Below, in pieces: positions 57,383 through 64,000 of a stretch of DNA of 64,000 nucleotides. The notes beneath the pieces are model-generated. The model had not been told where the DNA came from. It saw only the letters and a program-made list of their open reading frames with translations, and did not search any database. The position numbers and the translations under genes were made by a program. Position 1 is the first letter of the stretch, and each line of letters begins with the position of its first letter. The stretch is from the NCBI RefSeq assembly GCF_018780385.1, contig NZ_JADMJO010000041.1, forward strand, positions 1-64,000, written 5' to 3'. This DNA is from Hydrogenophaga sp. (lineage in GTDB: Bacteria; Pseudomonadota; Gammaproteobacteria; Burkholderiales; Burkholderiaceae_C).

Positions 57383-58969
57383 ATGTTCAAGAACCTCAAG
57401 ATATCAACGCGTCTGATCGGCGCATTCACCCTTCTGGTGGCGATGTTGTTGGTGATCGGCGCGCTCAGCGTCGTGCGAACGATGTCGGTAGAACATGACC
57501 TGGTGGACATTACCGAGCGGCGCATGACGATCATTGCAGGGATGGAAATCCTGCGCGATGAAGGCAACTTTCAAGCCCGCGCCATCCGCAACATCGCCCT
57601 GTTCACCGACCCTGCCAAAGTGGCGCAGGAAAAGAAGGCCATGGCCGAATCTCGCAGCAGAATCAATGACAGCGCGACCAAGGTGGATGCCCTGATCACC
57701 TCGGACAAAGGCCGTGAATTTCAGATCAAGTTGCAAGAAAGCCGCAAGCCGTTCCGCGAGGCGGCGGACAAGTTCATTGCCATGATCGACGCCGGTGATC
57801 GGGAACCGGCCGTTGCTTTCCTGTTCGGCACGGTCCTGCCGACCCAGCTCGCGTATTTCAAGAACATCGACGACGCCGTGGCCTCCGAGACTCAGGGAGC
57901 GCAGGCCGCCAGCCAGGCGGCTCAAGACACGGTCAAGAGCCTGATCATCATGATCGTGACCGCCGTGCTGCTCGCCGCTGCCGTCGCGACGATGGTGGCC
58001 GTGTGGATCATCCGATCCATCACTGGCCCCATCAACAGCGCCATTGAACTCGCCCGCGCCGTGGCCGCCGGCGACTTGACCCGCGTGGTCGAGGTGAAAT
58101 CCACAGACGAAACCGGCGTGCTGATGCAGGCGTTGGCCGACATGCAGACCGGCCTGGTGCAGGTGGTGGGTCGCGTGCGCAACGGCTCCGAATCGGTGTC
58201 CAGTGCCAGCGAACAGATCGCCCAGGGCAACCAGGACCTGAGCTCACGCACCGAGAGCCAGGCCAGCGCACTGGAAGAAACCGCCGCGTCGATGGAGGAG
58301 CTCTCCTCCACCGTGCGCCAGAACGCCGACAACGCCATGCAGGCCAACCAGTTGGCGCAGAGCGCGTCCAAGGTCGCGGTCGAAGGCGGTCAGGTGATGA
58401 GCCAGGTGGTGGACACGATGAAGGGCATCAACGAAAGCAGTCGCAAGATCAGCGACATCATCAGCGTGATTGACGGCATCGCGTTCCAGACCAACATCCT
58501 GGCGCTCAACGCCGCGGTGGAAGCCGCGCGCGCCGGTGAACAGGGCAGAGGCTTTGCGGTGGTGGCCGGTGAGGTGCGCAACCTGGCGCAACGCAGCGCG
58601 GCTGCCGCCAAAGAAATCAAGCAGCTCATCAACGACAGCGTGGAGCGCGTGGGGAGCGGCACAGCACTGGTGGACAAGGCCGGTGCCACCATGAACGAGG
58701 TGGTGGACAGCGTGAAGCGCGTCACCGACATCATGGGTGAGATCAGCTCAGCCAGCAAAGAGCAGAGCAATGGTGTGGGCCAGATCGGCGATGCCGTGAC
58801 CCAGATGGACCAGGCCACGCAGCAGAACGCCGCGCTGGTCGAAGAAATGGCCGCTGCGGCCAGCAGCTTGCGCACCCAGGCAACCGACCTGGTGCAGGCA
58901 GTGGCGGTGTTCCGTCTCTCTGGCAACCAGGGGTTGGCGATCGATAAAACGACCCGGCGCGGGCACTGA
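57383..58969 (+). CDS. Methyl-accepting chemotaxis protein
   Basis: A 528-aa chemoreceptor. A first membrane helix ([19 protein letters not shown]) is followed by a periplasmic four-helix-bundle sensor (about residues 32-190), a second helix ([21 protein letters not shown]), a HAMP domain and a long signalling coiled coil. The hairpin tip [26 protein letters not shown] is the universal CheA/CheW contact, and methylation-type helices [16 protein letters not shown] are visible. The sensor type resembles the Tsr/Tar-like bundle common in Comamonadaceae. The ligand is unknown; an alcohol-related compound is possible by location. No RBS is clear before the ATG at 57383. Confidence 0.95.
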   Translation: MFKNLKISTRLIGAFTLLVAMLLVIGALSVVRTMSVEHDLVDITERRMTIIAGMEILRDEGNFQARAIRNIALFTDPAKVAQEKKAMAESRSRINDSATKVDALITSDKGREFQIKLQESRKPFREAADKFIAMIDAGDREPAVAFLFGTVLPTQLAYFKNIDDAVASETQGAQAASQAAQDTVKSLIIMIVTAVLLAAAVATMVAVWIIRSITGPINSAIELARAVAAGDLTRVVEVKSTDETGVLMQALADMQTGLVQVVGRVRNGSESVSSASEQIAQGNQDLSSRTESQASALEETAASMEELSSTVRQNADNAMQANQLAQSASKVAVEGGQVMSQVVDTMKGINESSRKISDIISVIDGIAFQTNILALNAAVEAARAGEQGRGFAVVAGEVRNLAQRSAAAAKEIKQLINDSVERVGSGTALVDKAGATMNEVVDSVKRVTDIMGEISSASKEQSNGVGQIGDAVTQMDQATQQNAALVEEMAAAASSLRTQATDLVQAVAVFRLSGNQGLAIDKTTRRGH

Positions 58970-59000
58970 CGCAGACGGCGCGGCCAGCCCACAAACGCAT

Positions 59001-59020
59001 CAGCCGCCCGAGGGCGGCTG
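59001..59020. terminator. Hairpin between convergent chemoreceptor and Gly-rich genes
   Basis: CAGCCGCCC-GA-GGGCGGCTG forms a 9-bp stem 32 bases after the chemoreceptor stop and 32 bases before the end of the convergent gene. Neither side has a long U-tract, so it is a probable but weak bidirectional terminator. Confidence 0.6.
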
Positions 59021-59051
59021 ATTGCATTGGGGAAATGGTGCAGCGGGTGGG

Positions 59052-59606
59052 TCAGCGCTTGCCACCACCGTTTCCACCCCCATTGCCACCACCGCCGCCG
59101 TTGCCTCCACCTTTGCCACCGCCCTTCCCAGCGCCGTCGCTGCCCTGAGCGCCCAGGGACAAGCCGGTACCGACGGAAGCCGACGCAACCGTCGAACGGC
59201 TCTTGTCAGCGGTGGAAGACTTGGTGGTCTTCTGCGACTTCGCTGACGCAACAGCGCGGGCTTCATCCGCGTTCTTTGCCTTGTTGGCGTCACTCACCAC
59301 ATCGCCCAGGCGCAAGCCCAGCGAATTGGCGATCGCGCCCCAGCCCATGCCGCTGTCGCGCAGACCCTGCACGTTGCTGGTTGCCATGCCCAGCTGCGCG
59401 TTGGTGGGGTTGGTGATGCCTTGCTTGGCGAGGTCGGCCTTGGCGATGTTGGTCGCAAAGTCCTGCTTTGGCGCGGCCGCGGTCGTGGTGGTCGGCGTGG
59501 TGGTGGTCACCGTCACGCCAACGGTCGTCTGAGCGAATGCTCCGGTGGCCGCGAACAACGCGACGCACAAGCCGGTCTTGAGCAAGCGTGGATGGGTGAA
59601 TTTCAT
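59052..59606 (-). CDS. Secreted Gly-rich low-complexity protein
   Basis: A 184-aa protein with a signal peptide (LLKTGLCVALFAATGAFAQ). A Thr-rich stretch (about 25-38) is followed by a helical middle region (NPTNAQLGMATSNVQGLRDSGMGWGAIANSLGLRLGD) that resembles small secreted proteins annotated as hypothetical. The C-terminal tail is made of GGGK/GGGN repeats ending KR. The ATG at 59606 has AGGAGCC upstream. Function is unknown; flexible glycine tails of this kind occur in envelope proteins. It is separated from the Sel1 protein gene by 130 bases and may have its own promoter. Confidence 0.78.
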   Translation of the reverse strand: MKFTHPRLLKTGLCVALFAATGAFAQTTVGVTVTTTTPTTTTAAAPKQDFATNIAKADLAKQGITNPTNAQLGMATSNVQGLRDSGMGWGAIANSLGLRLGDVVSDANKAKNADEARAVASAKSQKTTKSSTADKSRSTVASASVGTGLSLGAQGSDGAGKGGGKGGGNGGGGGNGGGNGGGKR

Positions 59607-59736
59607 GGAAGGCTCCTGGGGTTGTTGTGTCACGGCCCATGCTAGGGCAGCCATGTACCTGGGAGCACACTCAATGGTTACCAGCGGTAGCTTTGAGCTA
59701 CCAGACGTCAACCGTGCGTGTGCCAGCGCACACTGA

Positions 59737-60552
59737 TCACTTCACACCAGCGCTCTCGCTCGACCCCAGAGCCGCCAACGCGGGCGGATAGCTCTGCCCA
59801 GCCGCCTTGCGCAACCACACCAGGCTTTGCGCCACATCGTGTTCGCGGCCCTTGCCGGTGCGGTACATCACGGCCAGCGCGTACTGCGCTTCCGCTTCGC
59901 CGTCCACGGCCGCACTCTCGAAGCGGCGTGCTGCTTCCGCCAGGTCGCGCTCCACACCGCGACCAGCTTCATACATCCAGGCCAGTCGCGTCTGCGCGCG
60001 GCGGTCGCCGCCCTCGGCGAGCTGGCGGTAGAGCGCGGCGGCCTGCGTGTGCTCGCCGGTGGCGCTCAGGAACTCGGCACGCTGGTAGGGCGTGAGGCTG
60101 GCAGTGGGCTGGCCCAGTGCGACCAGCGTGGCGGTGGCGTCCTTGTCACCGCCCTGCGCGGCCAGCGTGAGGAAGATGCGCGCCCTTTCTACGTCGCGCG
60201 GCAGCAAGGTGCCCGCGCTGTAGAGCATGCCCAGTCGGTACTGGGCCTTGAAGTTGCCGGCATGCGCGGAGCTGGTGTAGAGCGTCTCGGCCTTCTTCAT
60301 GTTCTTCGGCTCGCCCAGGCCGTCTTCGGCCAGGATGCCGAGGTTGAACAGCGCATCGCCGTTGCCCACCTCGGCCAGCGTCTCCCACACCTCGCGCGCC
60401 TCGGCGTAGTGGGCCATCTTGAACTCGGCGTAGGCCTTGTAGTTGCCCATGGCGGGGTTGCGCAACCAGTCGCCACGGTGGCTGTCCTGCGCCTGTGAAG
60501 TGCTGGTGAGCACCACCAACGCCGCGCCGAGAAGAGTGCGCGGGTGGATCAT
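59737..60552 (-). CDS. Periplasmic Sel1/TPR-repeat protein
   Basis: A 271-aa exported protein (signal peptide TLLGAALVVLTSTSQA) built from Sel1-like repeats: GNGDALFNLGILAEDGLG, GNFKAQYRLGMLYSAG, GDRRAQTRLAWMYEAGRG and GEAEAQYALAVMYRTGKG. Such proteins act as scaffolds. It is the third gene after the PQQ dehydrogenase and the small cytochrome, 55 bases downstream of the latter, with GGAGACATCG before the ATG, so an accessory role in the quinoprotein electron chain is inferred. Confidence 0.86.
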   Translation of the reverse strand: MIHPRTLLGAALVVLTSTSQAQDSHRGDWLRNPAMGNYKAYAEFKMAHYAEAREVWETLAEVGNGDALFNLGILAEDGLGEPKNMKKAETLYTSSAHAGNFKAQYRLGMLYSAGTLLPRDVERARIFLTLAAQGGDKDATATLVALGQPTASLTPYQRAEFLSATGEHTQAAALYRQLAEGGDRRAQTRLAWMYEAGRGVERDLAEAARRFESAAVDGEAEAQYALAVMYRTGKGREHDVAQSLVWLRKAAGQSYPPALAALGSSESAGVK

Positions 60553-60607
60553 GTCGATGTCTCCAGTCGGGGTCACGGGGATTCCATGCGCAGCTCGGTG
60601 AGCACCG

Positions 60608-60928
60608 TCAAGGCTTGACGGTCAGCACCCAGGTCGACAGGGTCTTGAGGTCGGCGGTGCTCAGGCTCGGGTGTGCGGGCATGGGAATGCGGCCCCACTT
60701 GCCCTTGGAGCCGTTTTGAATCGATTGCGCGAGCGACGCAGCCGCGTCTTTCTCGGTCGCGTATTTGTCGGCGATGGCGGCAAAGGCCGGGCCCACCACT
60801 TTTTCGCCATTGGCATGGCAGGAGTAACAACCGCTGGCCTTGGCCAGATCGGGGGCGCCGGCCAGGTCGGCTTGTGCAAACGCGCTGGCGCTGGTGATCA
60901 AGGTCGCGATGAAGAAGGTCGAGCGCAT
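60608..60928 (-). CDS. Small periplasmic cytochrome c, class I
   Basis: A 106-aa cytochrome with a signal peptide (FFIATLITSASAFAQA), one haem motif CYSCH and the distal methionine in GRIPMPAHP. Its size and layout match cytochromes c-551/c-552. It lies directly downstream of the PQQ alcohol dehydrogenase gene and probably accepts electrons from it. A terminator in the 85-base gap (60962-61006) would make it less abundant than the enzyme. Confidence 0.9.
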   Translation of the reverse strand: MRSTFFIATLITSASAFAQADLAGAPDLAKASGCYSCHANGEKVVGPAFAAIADKYATEKDAAASLAQSIQNGSKGKWGRIPMPAHPSLSTADLKTLSTWVLTVKP

Positions 60929-60961
60929 GGCTGGTCCACCTGAAAAGGGAAAGGCACAAAG

Positions 60962-61006
60962 AAAAAGGTGCCGGCCCGGCGCGTGCACCGCACCTGGCCA
61001 GCACCT
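60962..61006 (-). terminator. Intrinsic terminator between alcohol dehydrogenase and cytochrome genes
   Basis: On the minus strand AGGTGCTGGCC and GGCCGGCACCT form an 11-bp stem with one G-U pair, then TTTTTC. The arms are at 60996-61006 and 60966-60976, with the loop between. It begins 8 bases after the dehydrogenase stop. Confidence 0.8.
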
Positions 61007-61013
61007 CGGGGGA

Positions 61014-62741
61014 TCACTTCGCGAGCTTGAAGGTCCAGACGGAGCCGCCCTGTTCGAGGAAGTTGACCTTCTTGGCCACCTCACCACCCCACAGCGGCAC
61101 GGCACCACCCCAGCCGGAGACCACGCTCACGTACTGCTCGCCACCTTCGGTCCAGGTGATGGGAGGAGCCACCACGCCGGAGCCGGTCTGGAACTGCCAC
61201 ACGACCTTGCCGGTCTTGGCATCGGCGGCCTTGAGGTAACCCTCGGGCGTGCCCCAGAACACCAGGTCGCCTGCGGTCAGCACACCACCCCACAGCGGCG
61301 CGTTGTTCTTGACTTCCCAGGCCACCTTGCCGGTCTTGGGATCGATCGCGCGCAGTGAGCCGATGTGGTCTTCGAACAGCGGCTTGATGGTGAAGCCCGC
61401 ACCCAGGAAGGCAGCGCCCTTCTTGTAGGTGATCGGCTCGTTCCAGATCTCCATGCCCCATTCGTTGGTGGGCACGTAGAACAGACCGGTGCGCGGGCTG
61501 TAGGCCATGGGCATCTGGTTCTTGCCACCCAGGAAGCCGGGCGCGGAGAACACCGACTTGCCTTTGCCGCCGTCGCCGCTGGCAGCGGCAGCGGTCGGGT
61601 CGCCAGGGCGGTTGGCGTCGTCAAAGTTGGGGCGGCCGGTCTTCAGATCGATGCTGGTCGCCCAGGTCACCTTCTTCACGAACGGGAAGGCGTTGACCAG
61701 CTTGCCGGTGGTGGCGTCGTTCACATAGAAGAAGCCGTTGCGGTCCGCCTTGGCGCCCATGCGCTTGCCGTCCATGTCGAAGGTGACGAACTCGTTCACA
61801 CCGTCGTAGTCCCAACCGTCGTTCGGGGTGTTCTGGTAGTGCCACACGATCTTGCCGGTCTTGGGATCGATCGCCACGGTGGAGGCCGAGTACAGGTTGT
61901 CGCCCTTGCGCACGTGGCTGTTCCACGGGCCGGGGTTGCCGGTGCCGAAGTAGGCCAGGCCGGTCTTTTCGTCGTAGGTGCCGCCCAGCCAGGGGGCCGA
62001 ACCACCGGTCTTCCACGTCTCACCAGGCCAGCTCGCGTTGGTCGTGCCGCTGACGCCGTTTTCCTTGCCGTCCTTGTAGCCCATGTGGCCTTCGACCACG
62101 GGACGCGACCAGACCATCTTGCCGGTGCGCGGGTCGCGCGCTTCCACGCGGCCGACCACGCCGAACTCACCGCCGGAGACACCGGTCATGAGCAGGCCCT
62201 GCGCAATCAGCGGTGCGGCCGTGTAGCTGTAGCCGGCGGCGTAGTCGTCGATCTTCTCGCGCCACACCACCTTGCCGGTGTCCTGGTCCAGGGCCACCAG
62301 CTGCGCATCGAGCGTGCCGAAGATCACCAGGTTGTCGTAGAGCGCGGCGCCCCGGTTGATCACGTCGCAGCAGGGCATGATGCCTTCGGGCAGGCGGTGC
62401 TCGTATTTCCAGAGCTTCTGGCCGGTCTTGGTGTCCACCGCGTAGATGCGCGAGTACGACGCCGTCACGAACATCTTGCCCTTGTTGACCAGTGGCTGCG
62501 ACTGCTGGCCGCGCTGCTTCTCACCACCGAACGACATGGACCACACCGGCACCAGCTTGTTGATGTTGCGGGCGGTGATGCCGTTGAGGTCCGAGTGGCG
62601 CTGACCCTGGGTACCGAGTCCCCAGCTCAACACGTTCTCGGGCGACCTGGCGTCGTCGGCGATCATGGCGTCGGTGACGCCCTGGGCGCCTGCGTGGGCC
62701 GTGGCGGCCATGATCATGAGGCTCAGTAGGGTGCGTTTCAC
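61014..62741 (-). CDS. PQQ-dependent alcohol dehydrogenase, probably lanthanide type
   Basis: A 575-aa periplasmic quinoprotein with a signal peptide ([16 protein letters not shown]) and an eight-bladed propeller. The adjacent cysteines that form the disulfide ring over PQQ are residues 124-125 (PCCDV). The active-site segment [11 protein letters not shown] puts the catalytic Asp at 311 and a second Asp at 313; that second Asp marks lanthanide-dependent enzymes (XoxF, PedH/ExaF), whereas calcium enzymes have Ala or Ser there. The GTG at 62741 has AGGAGACA upstream. Expected activity is oxidation of methanol, ethanol or longer alcohols, with electrons passed to cytochrome c. A strong sigma-54 promoter lies upstream. 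Confidence 0.93.
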   Translation of the reverse strand: MKRTLLSLMIMAATAHAGAQGVTDAMIADDARSPENVLSWGLGTQGQRHSDLNGITARNINKLVPVWSMSFGGEKQRGQQSQPLVNKGKMFVTASYSRIYAVDTKTGQKLWKYEHRLPEGIMPCCDVINRGAALYDNLVIFGTLDAQLVALDQDTGKVVWREKIDDYAAGYSYTAAPLIAQGLLMTGVSGGEFGVVGRVEARDPRTGKMVWSRPVVEGHMGYKDGKENGVSGTTNASWPGETWKTGGSAPWLGGTYDEKTGLAYFGTGNPGPWNSHVRKGDNLYSASTVAIDPKTGKIVWHYQNTPNDGWDYDGVNEFVTFDMDGKRMGAKADRNGFFYVNDATTGKLVNAFPFVKKVTWATSIDLKTGRPNFDDANRPGDPTAAAASGDGGKGKSVFSAPGFLGGKNQMPMAYSPRTGLFYVPTNEWGMEIWNEPITYKKGAAFLGAGFTIKPLFEDHIGSLRAIDPKTGKVAWEVKNNAPLWGGVLTAGDLVFWGTPEGYLKAADAKTGKVVWQFQTGSGVVAPPITWTEGGEQYVSVVSGWGGAVPLWGGEVAKKVNFLEQGGSVWTFKLAK

Positions 62742-62851
62742 AGTGTGTCTCCTGCTCGTTCGTGGGTTGGATGGCTGCTGCCGTGCAACATGCCCGGCCG
62801 CTTGTGATGCCCTGCGCGACAGGTCAGTCGTGGGCTGCACGGGACTTGAAT

Positions 62852-62867
62852 GGCAACATCTGTGCCA
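62852..62867 (-). promoter_or_regulatory. Sigma-54 promoter of the PQQ alcohol dehydrogenase operon
   Basis: Read on the minus strand, TGGCACAGATGTTGCC matches the consensus TGGCAC-N5-TTGC at every conserved position, with the required GG-N10-GC spacing. Transcription should start near 62841, leaving a leader of about 100 bases before the GTG. Confidence 0.85.
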
Positions 62868-62963
62868 ACGTTCGCGGCGTCTCATGCAGCGGTTTTTCCA
62901 AGGGTTTTCGAGCACCTGATGCAACGAAAGGCGGTGCAACTGCGCCATGCCGCCGGTGGCGGT

Positions 62964-62981
62964 TGTCACGTCGCGGTGACA
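62964..62981. promoter_or_regulatory. 18-bp palindrome, probable activator (enhancer) site
   Basis: TGTCACGTCGCGGTGACA has perfect 6-bp arms around a six-base centre. It lies about 100 bases upstream of the sigma-54 promoter at 62852-62867, the usual distance for an enhancer-binding protein. The activator encoded at 47827 is the likely partner (inference). Confidence 0.7.
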
Positions 62982-63028
62982 GTGTTCAAAAATGAATCAC
63001 AGGCCGGCAAGCCTGCAACAGTCGGTGT

Positions 63029-64000
63029 TCAGCGCCGGGCCGCGGGGCCGCTGAGCACCTGCTGCTCGTAGCGCGGATACCACTGCGTGATGGTGCGGTG
63101 CAACTCGGCAGGCTGTGCGGCCCAGGCCAGGAATCGTGGGGGCACCGGCAGGCGCAGCACTTCGCTCAGGTCCAACCCTCGCTCGGCGCTCTCGCGCAGG
63201 TGCGTGGTGAGCCAGCGCAACCAGTCGCGCGTCTGGTCCACACCGCCCAGGCCGCTGTGCACCGGGCCGTGGCTGGGCACCACCTGCCTGATGCGGTCGT
63301 CGGCGATCCACTGCGAGAGCTTCACCAGACTGGCCTGCCACGCTTCAAAGTTGGCGTGCGGCGTGGTGGGCACGCGCTGGGCAAACACCAGACCACCGGC
63401 AAACAGAACGCCGGTGGTGTGGTCGATCAGCACGAGATCGTCGCTGGTGTGCCCGCTCAGGCGGCGCAGCTCCAGCTTGTGGCGGCCGAGTTGAAACACG
63501 CGGGCCTCGATGGGCTCGCGCGAGGGGGTGGACTCGGAGCCCTTCATCCAGTCGCCACACAGGCGGTAGAGGTTGTCGGCGTAGGCGCGGCCCTCGGCCT
63601 GCATGCCGTTGATGCTGCCCTGCAGCGCCTGCGTGGGCCGGTCGGCCCAGGCCTGGTTGCCGAAGAAGTAATCGGGGTGCAGGTTGAGGCTGAGCACGCG
63701 CGCCACCGGCTCGCGCGTGACGCGTTCGATGGCCCGGCGCTGCTGCTCGCCGTACAGGCGTGAGGGTCCGGTGTTGACCACCACCACGCCCGCCCCGGTG
63801 ACGATGAACGCGGTGTTGATGATGTTGCAACCGTTGGCGCGCGAGAAGTCATCCACCGCGCCTTCAATGACCCAGGTGCCCTCGGCGATCTGACGCGGGC
63901 GCAGGTCGTAGTCGAGACGGGCCATGTCGGGCACGGGCTGCGCCATCGCGGCGCTGGCCCACGCCGCGGCCAGCCAAAGCCACAACCGCCTCAAGCGCTC
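63029..64000 (-). CDS. Metallo-beta-lactamase-fold protein of quinoprotein relay type (5' end may be outside window)
   Basis: An exported MBL-fold protein of about 321 aa with a signal peptide (WLWLAAAWASAAMAQ). A TTG at 63994 is a possible start, but the frame stays open to the window edge, so the true start may be beyond it. The fold is shown by NTGPSRLYGEQQRRAIERVT, GHTSDDLVLID and VPSHGPVH. The first metal loop reads LNLHPDYFFGN, missing two of the three histidines of H-x-H-x-D-H. Proteins of this family are encoded with PQQ dehydrogenases. It lies upstream of the alcohol dehydrogenase on the same strand, with the sigma-54 control region between. Confidence 0.85.
   Translation of the reverse strand, partial: ERLRRLWLWLAAAWASAAMAQPVPDMARLDYDLRPRQIAEGTWVIEGAVDDFSRANGCNIINTAFIVTGAGVVVVNTGPSRLYGEQQRRAIERVTREPVARVLSLNLHPDYFFGNQAWADRPTQALQGSINGMQAEGRAYADNLYRLCGDWMKGSESTPSREPIEARVFQLGRHKLELRRLSGHTSDDLVLIDHTTGVLFAGGLVFAQRVPTTPHANFEAWQASLVKLSQWIADDRIRQVVPSHGPVHSGLGGVDQTRDWLRWLTTHLRESAERGLDLSEVLRLPVPPRFLAWAAQPAELHRTITQWYPRYEQQVLSGPAARR

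Overview
The window is about 64 kb of GC-rich chromosome from a betaproteobacterium. Gene order (gyrA, serC, pheA, tyrA, aroA-cmk, rpsA, ihfB, lapA, lapB), codon use and accessory content point to Burkholderiales, most likely Comamonadaceae close to Hydrogenophaga; the genus is inference. I found no tRNA, rRNA, CRISPR array, transposase or phage gene.

Layout. (1) 1-10199 is a conserved housekeeping block: the gyrA 3' part, serine and aromatic amino acid genes including a fused EPSP synthase/cytidylate kinase, ribosomal protein S1, IHF beta and the LapA/LapB pair that controls LPS synthesis. (2) 10310-22671 is a catabolic cluster around a LysR regulator. A minus-strand operon encodes a DUF1445 (D-glutamate cyclase-like) protein, a TRAP transporter with two binding proteins and a 1197-aa fused 5-oxoprolinase/hydantoinase. 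A second complete TRAP system diverges from the LysR gene. (3) 22753-27560 holds rdgC, crcB, a WYL regulator, a NIPSNAP protein, a small conserved protein and a flavodoxin-like protein. (4) 27588-32087 (minus) is an operon for a tungsten-type aldehyde oxidoreductase: four-cluster ferredoxin, catalytic subunit, FAD subunit, MoaD-like protein and a small protein. (5) 32530-41936 is a form II CO dehydrogenase-like molybdenum hydroxylase operon (S-L-M order, AYRGAGR active-site loop) with coxD/E/G, xdhC and mocA maturation genes and an AcoR-like regulator without an ATPase domain. (6) 42005-46105 has DUF779, an NAD aldehyde dehydrogenase and a hipBA module. (7) 46109-64000 is a quinoprotein alcohol oxidation region: periplasmic binding protein, PedF-type cytochrome, sigma-54 activator, two metallo-beta-lactamase-fold proteins, an S33 hydrolase, pqqABCDE, an unknown 568-aa protein, a chemoreceptor, a Sel1-repeat protein, a small cytochrome c and a PQQ alcohol dehydrogenase carrying the extra Asp typical of lanthanide enzymes.

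How it fits together. Alcohols would be oxidised in the periplasm by the PQQ enzyme and its cytochromes. The aldehydes would then be taken to acids by the NAD aldehyde dehydrogenase or the tungsten enzyme, with CO or another small substrate oxidised by the molybdenum hydroxylase. A near-perfect sigma-54 promoter with an upstream 18-bp palindrome precedes the alcohol dehydrogenase, and a matching type of activator lies 13 kb away.

The most interesting signals are: intrinsic terminators placed inside three operons, between catalytic subunit and FAD subunit, pqqA and pqqB, and dehydrogenase and cytochrome; the cyclase/5-oxoprolinase/TRAP combination; a repeated TCTCA-N3-TGAGA palindrome in the divergent aor/cox control region; and two metallohydrolase-like proteins with degenerate metal-binding motifs.
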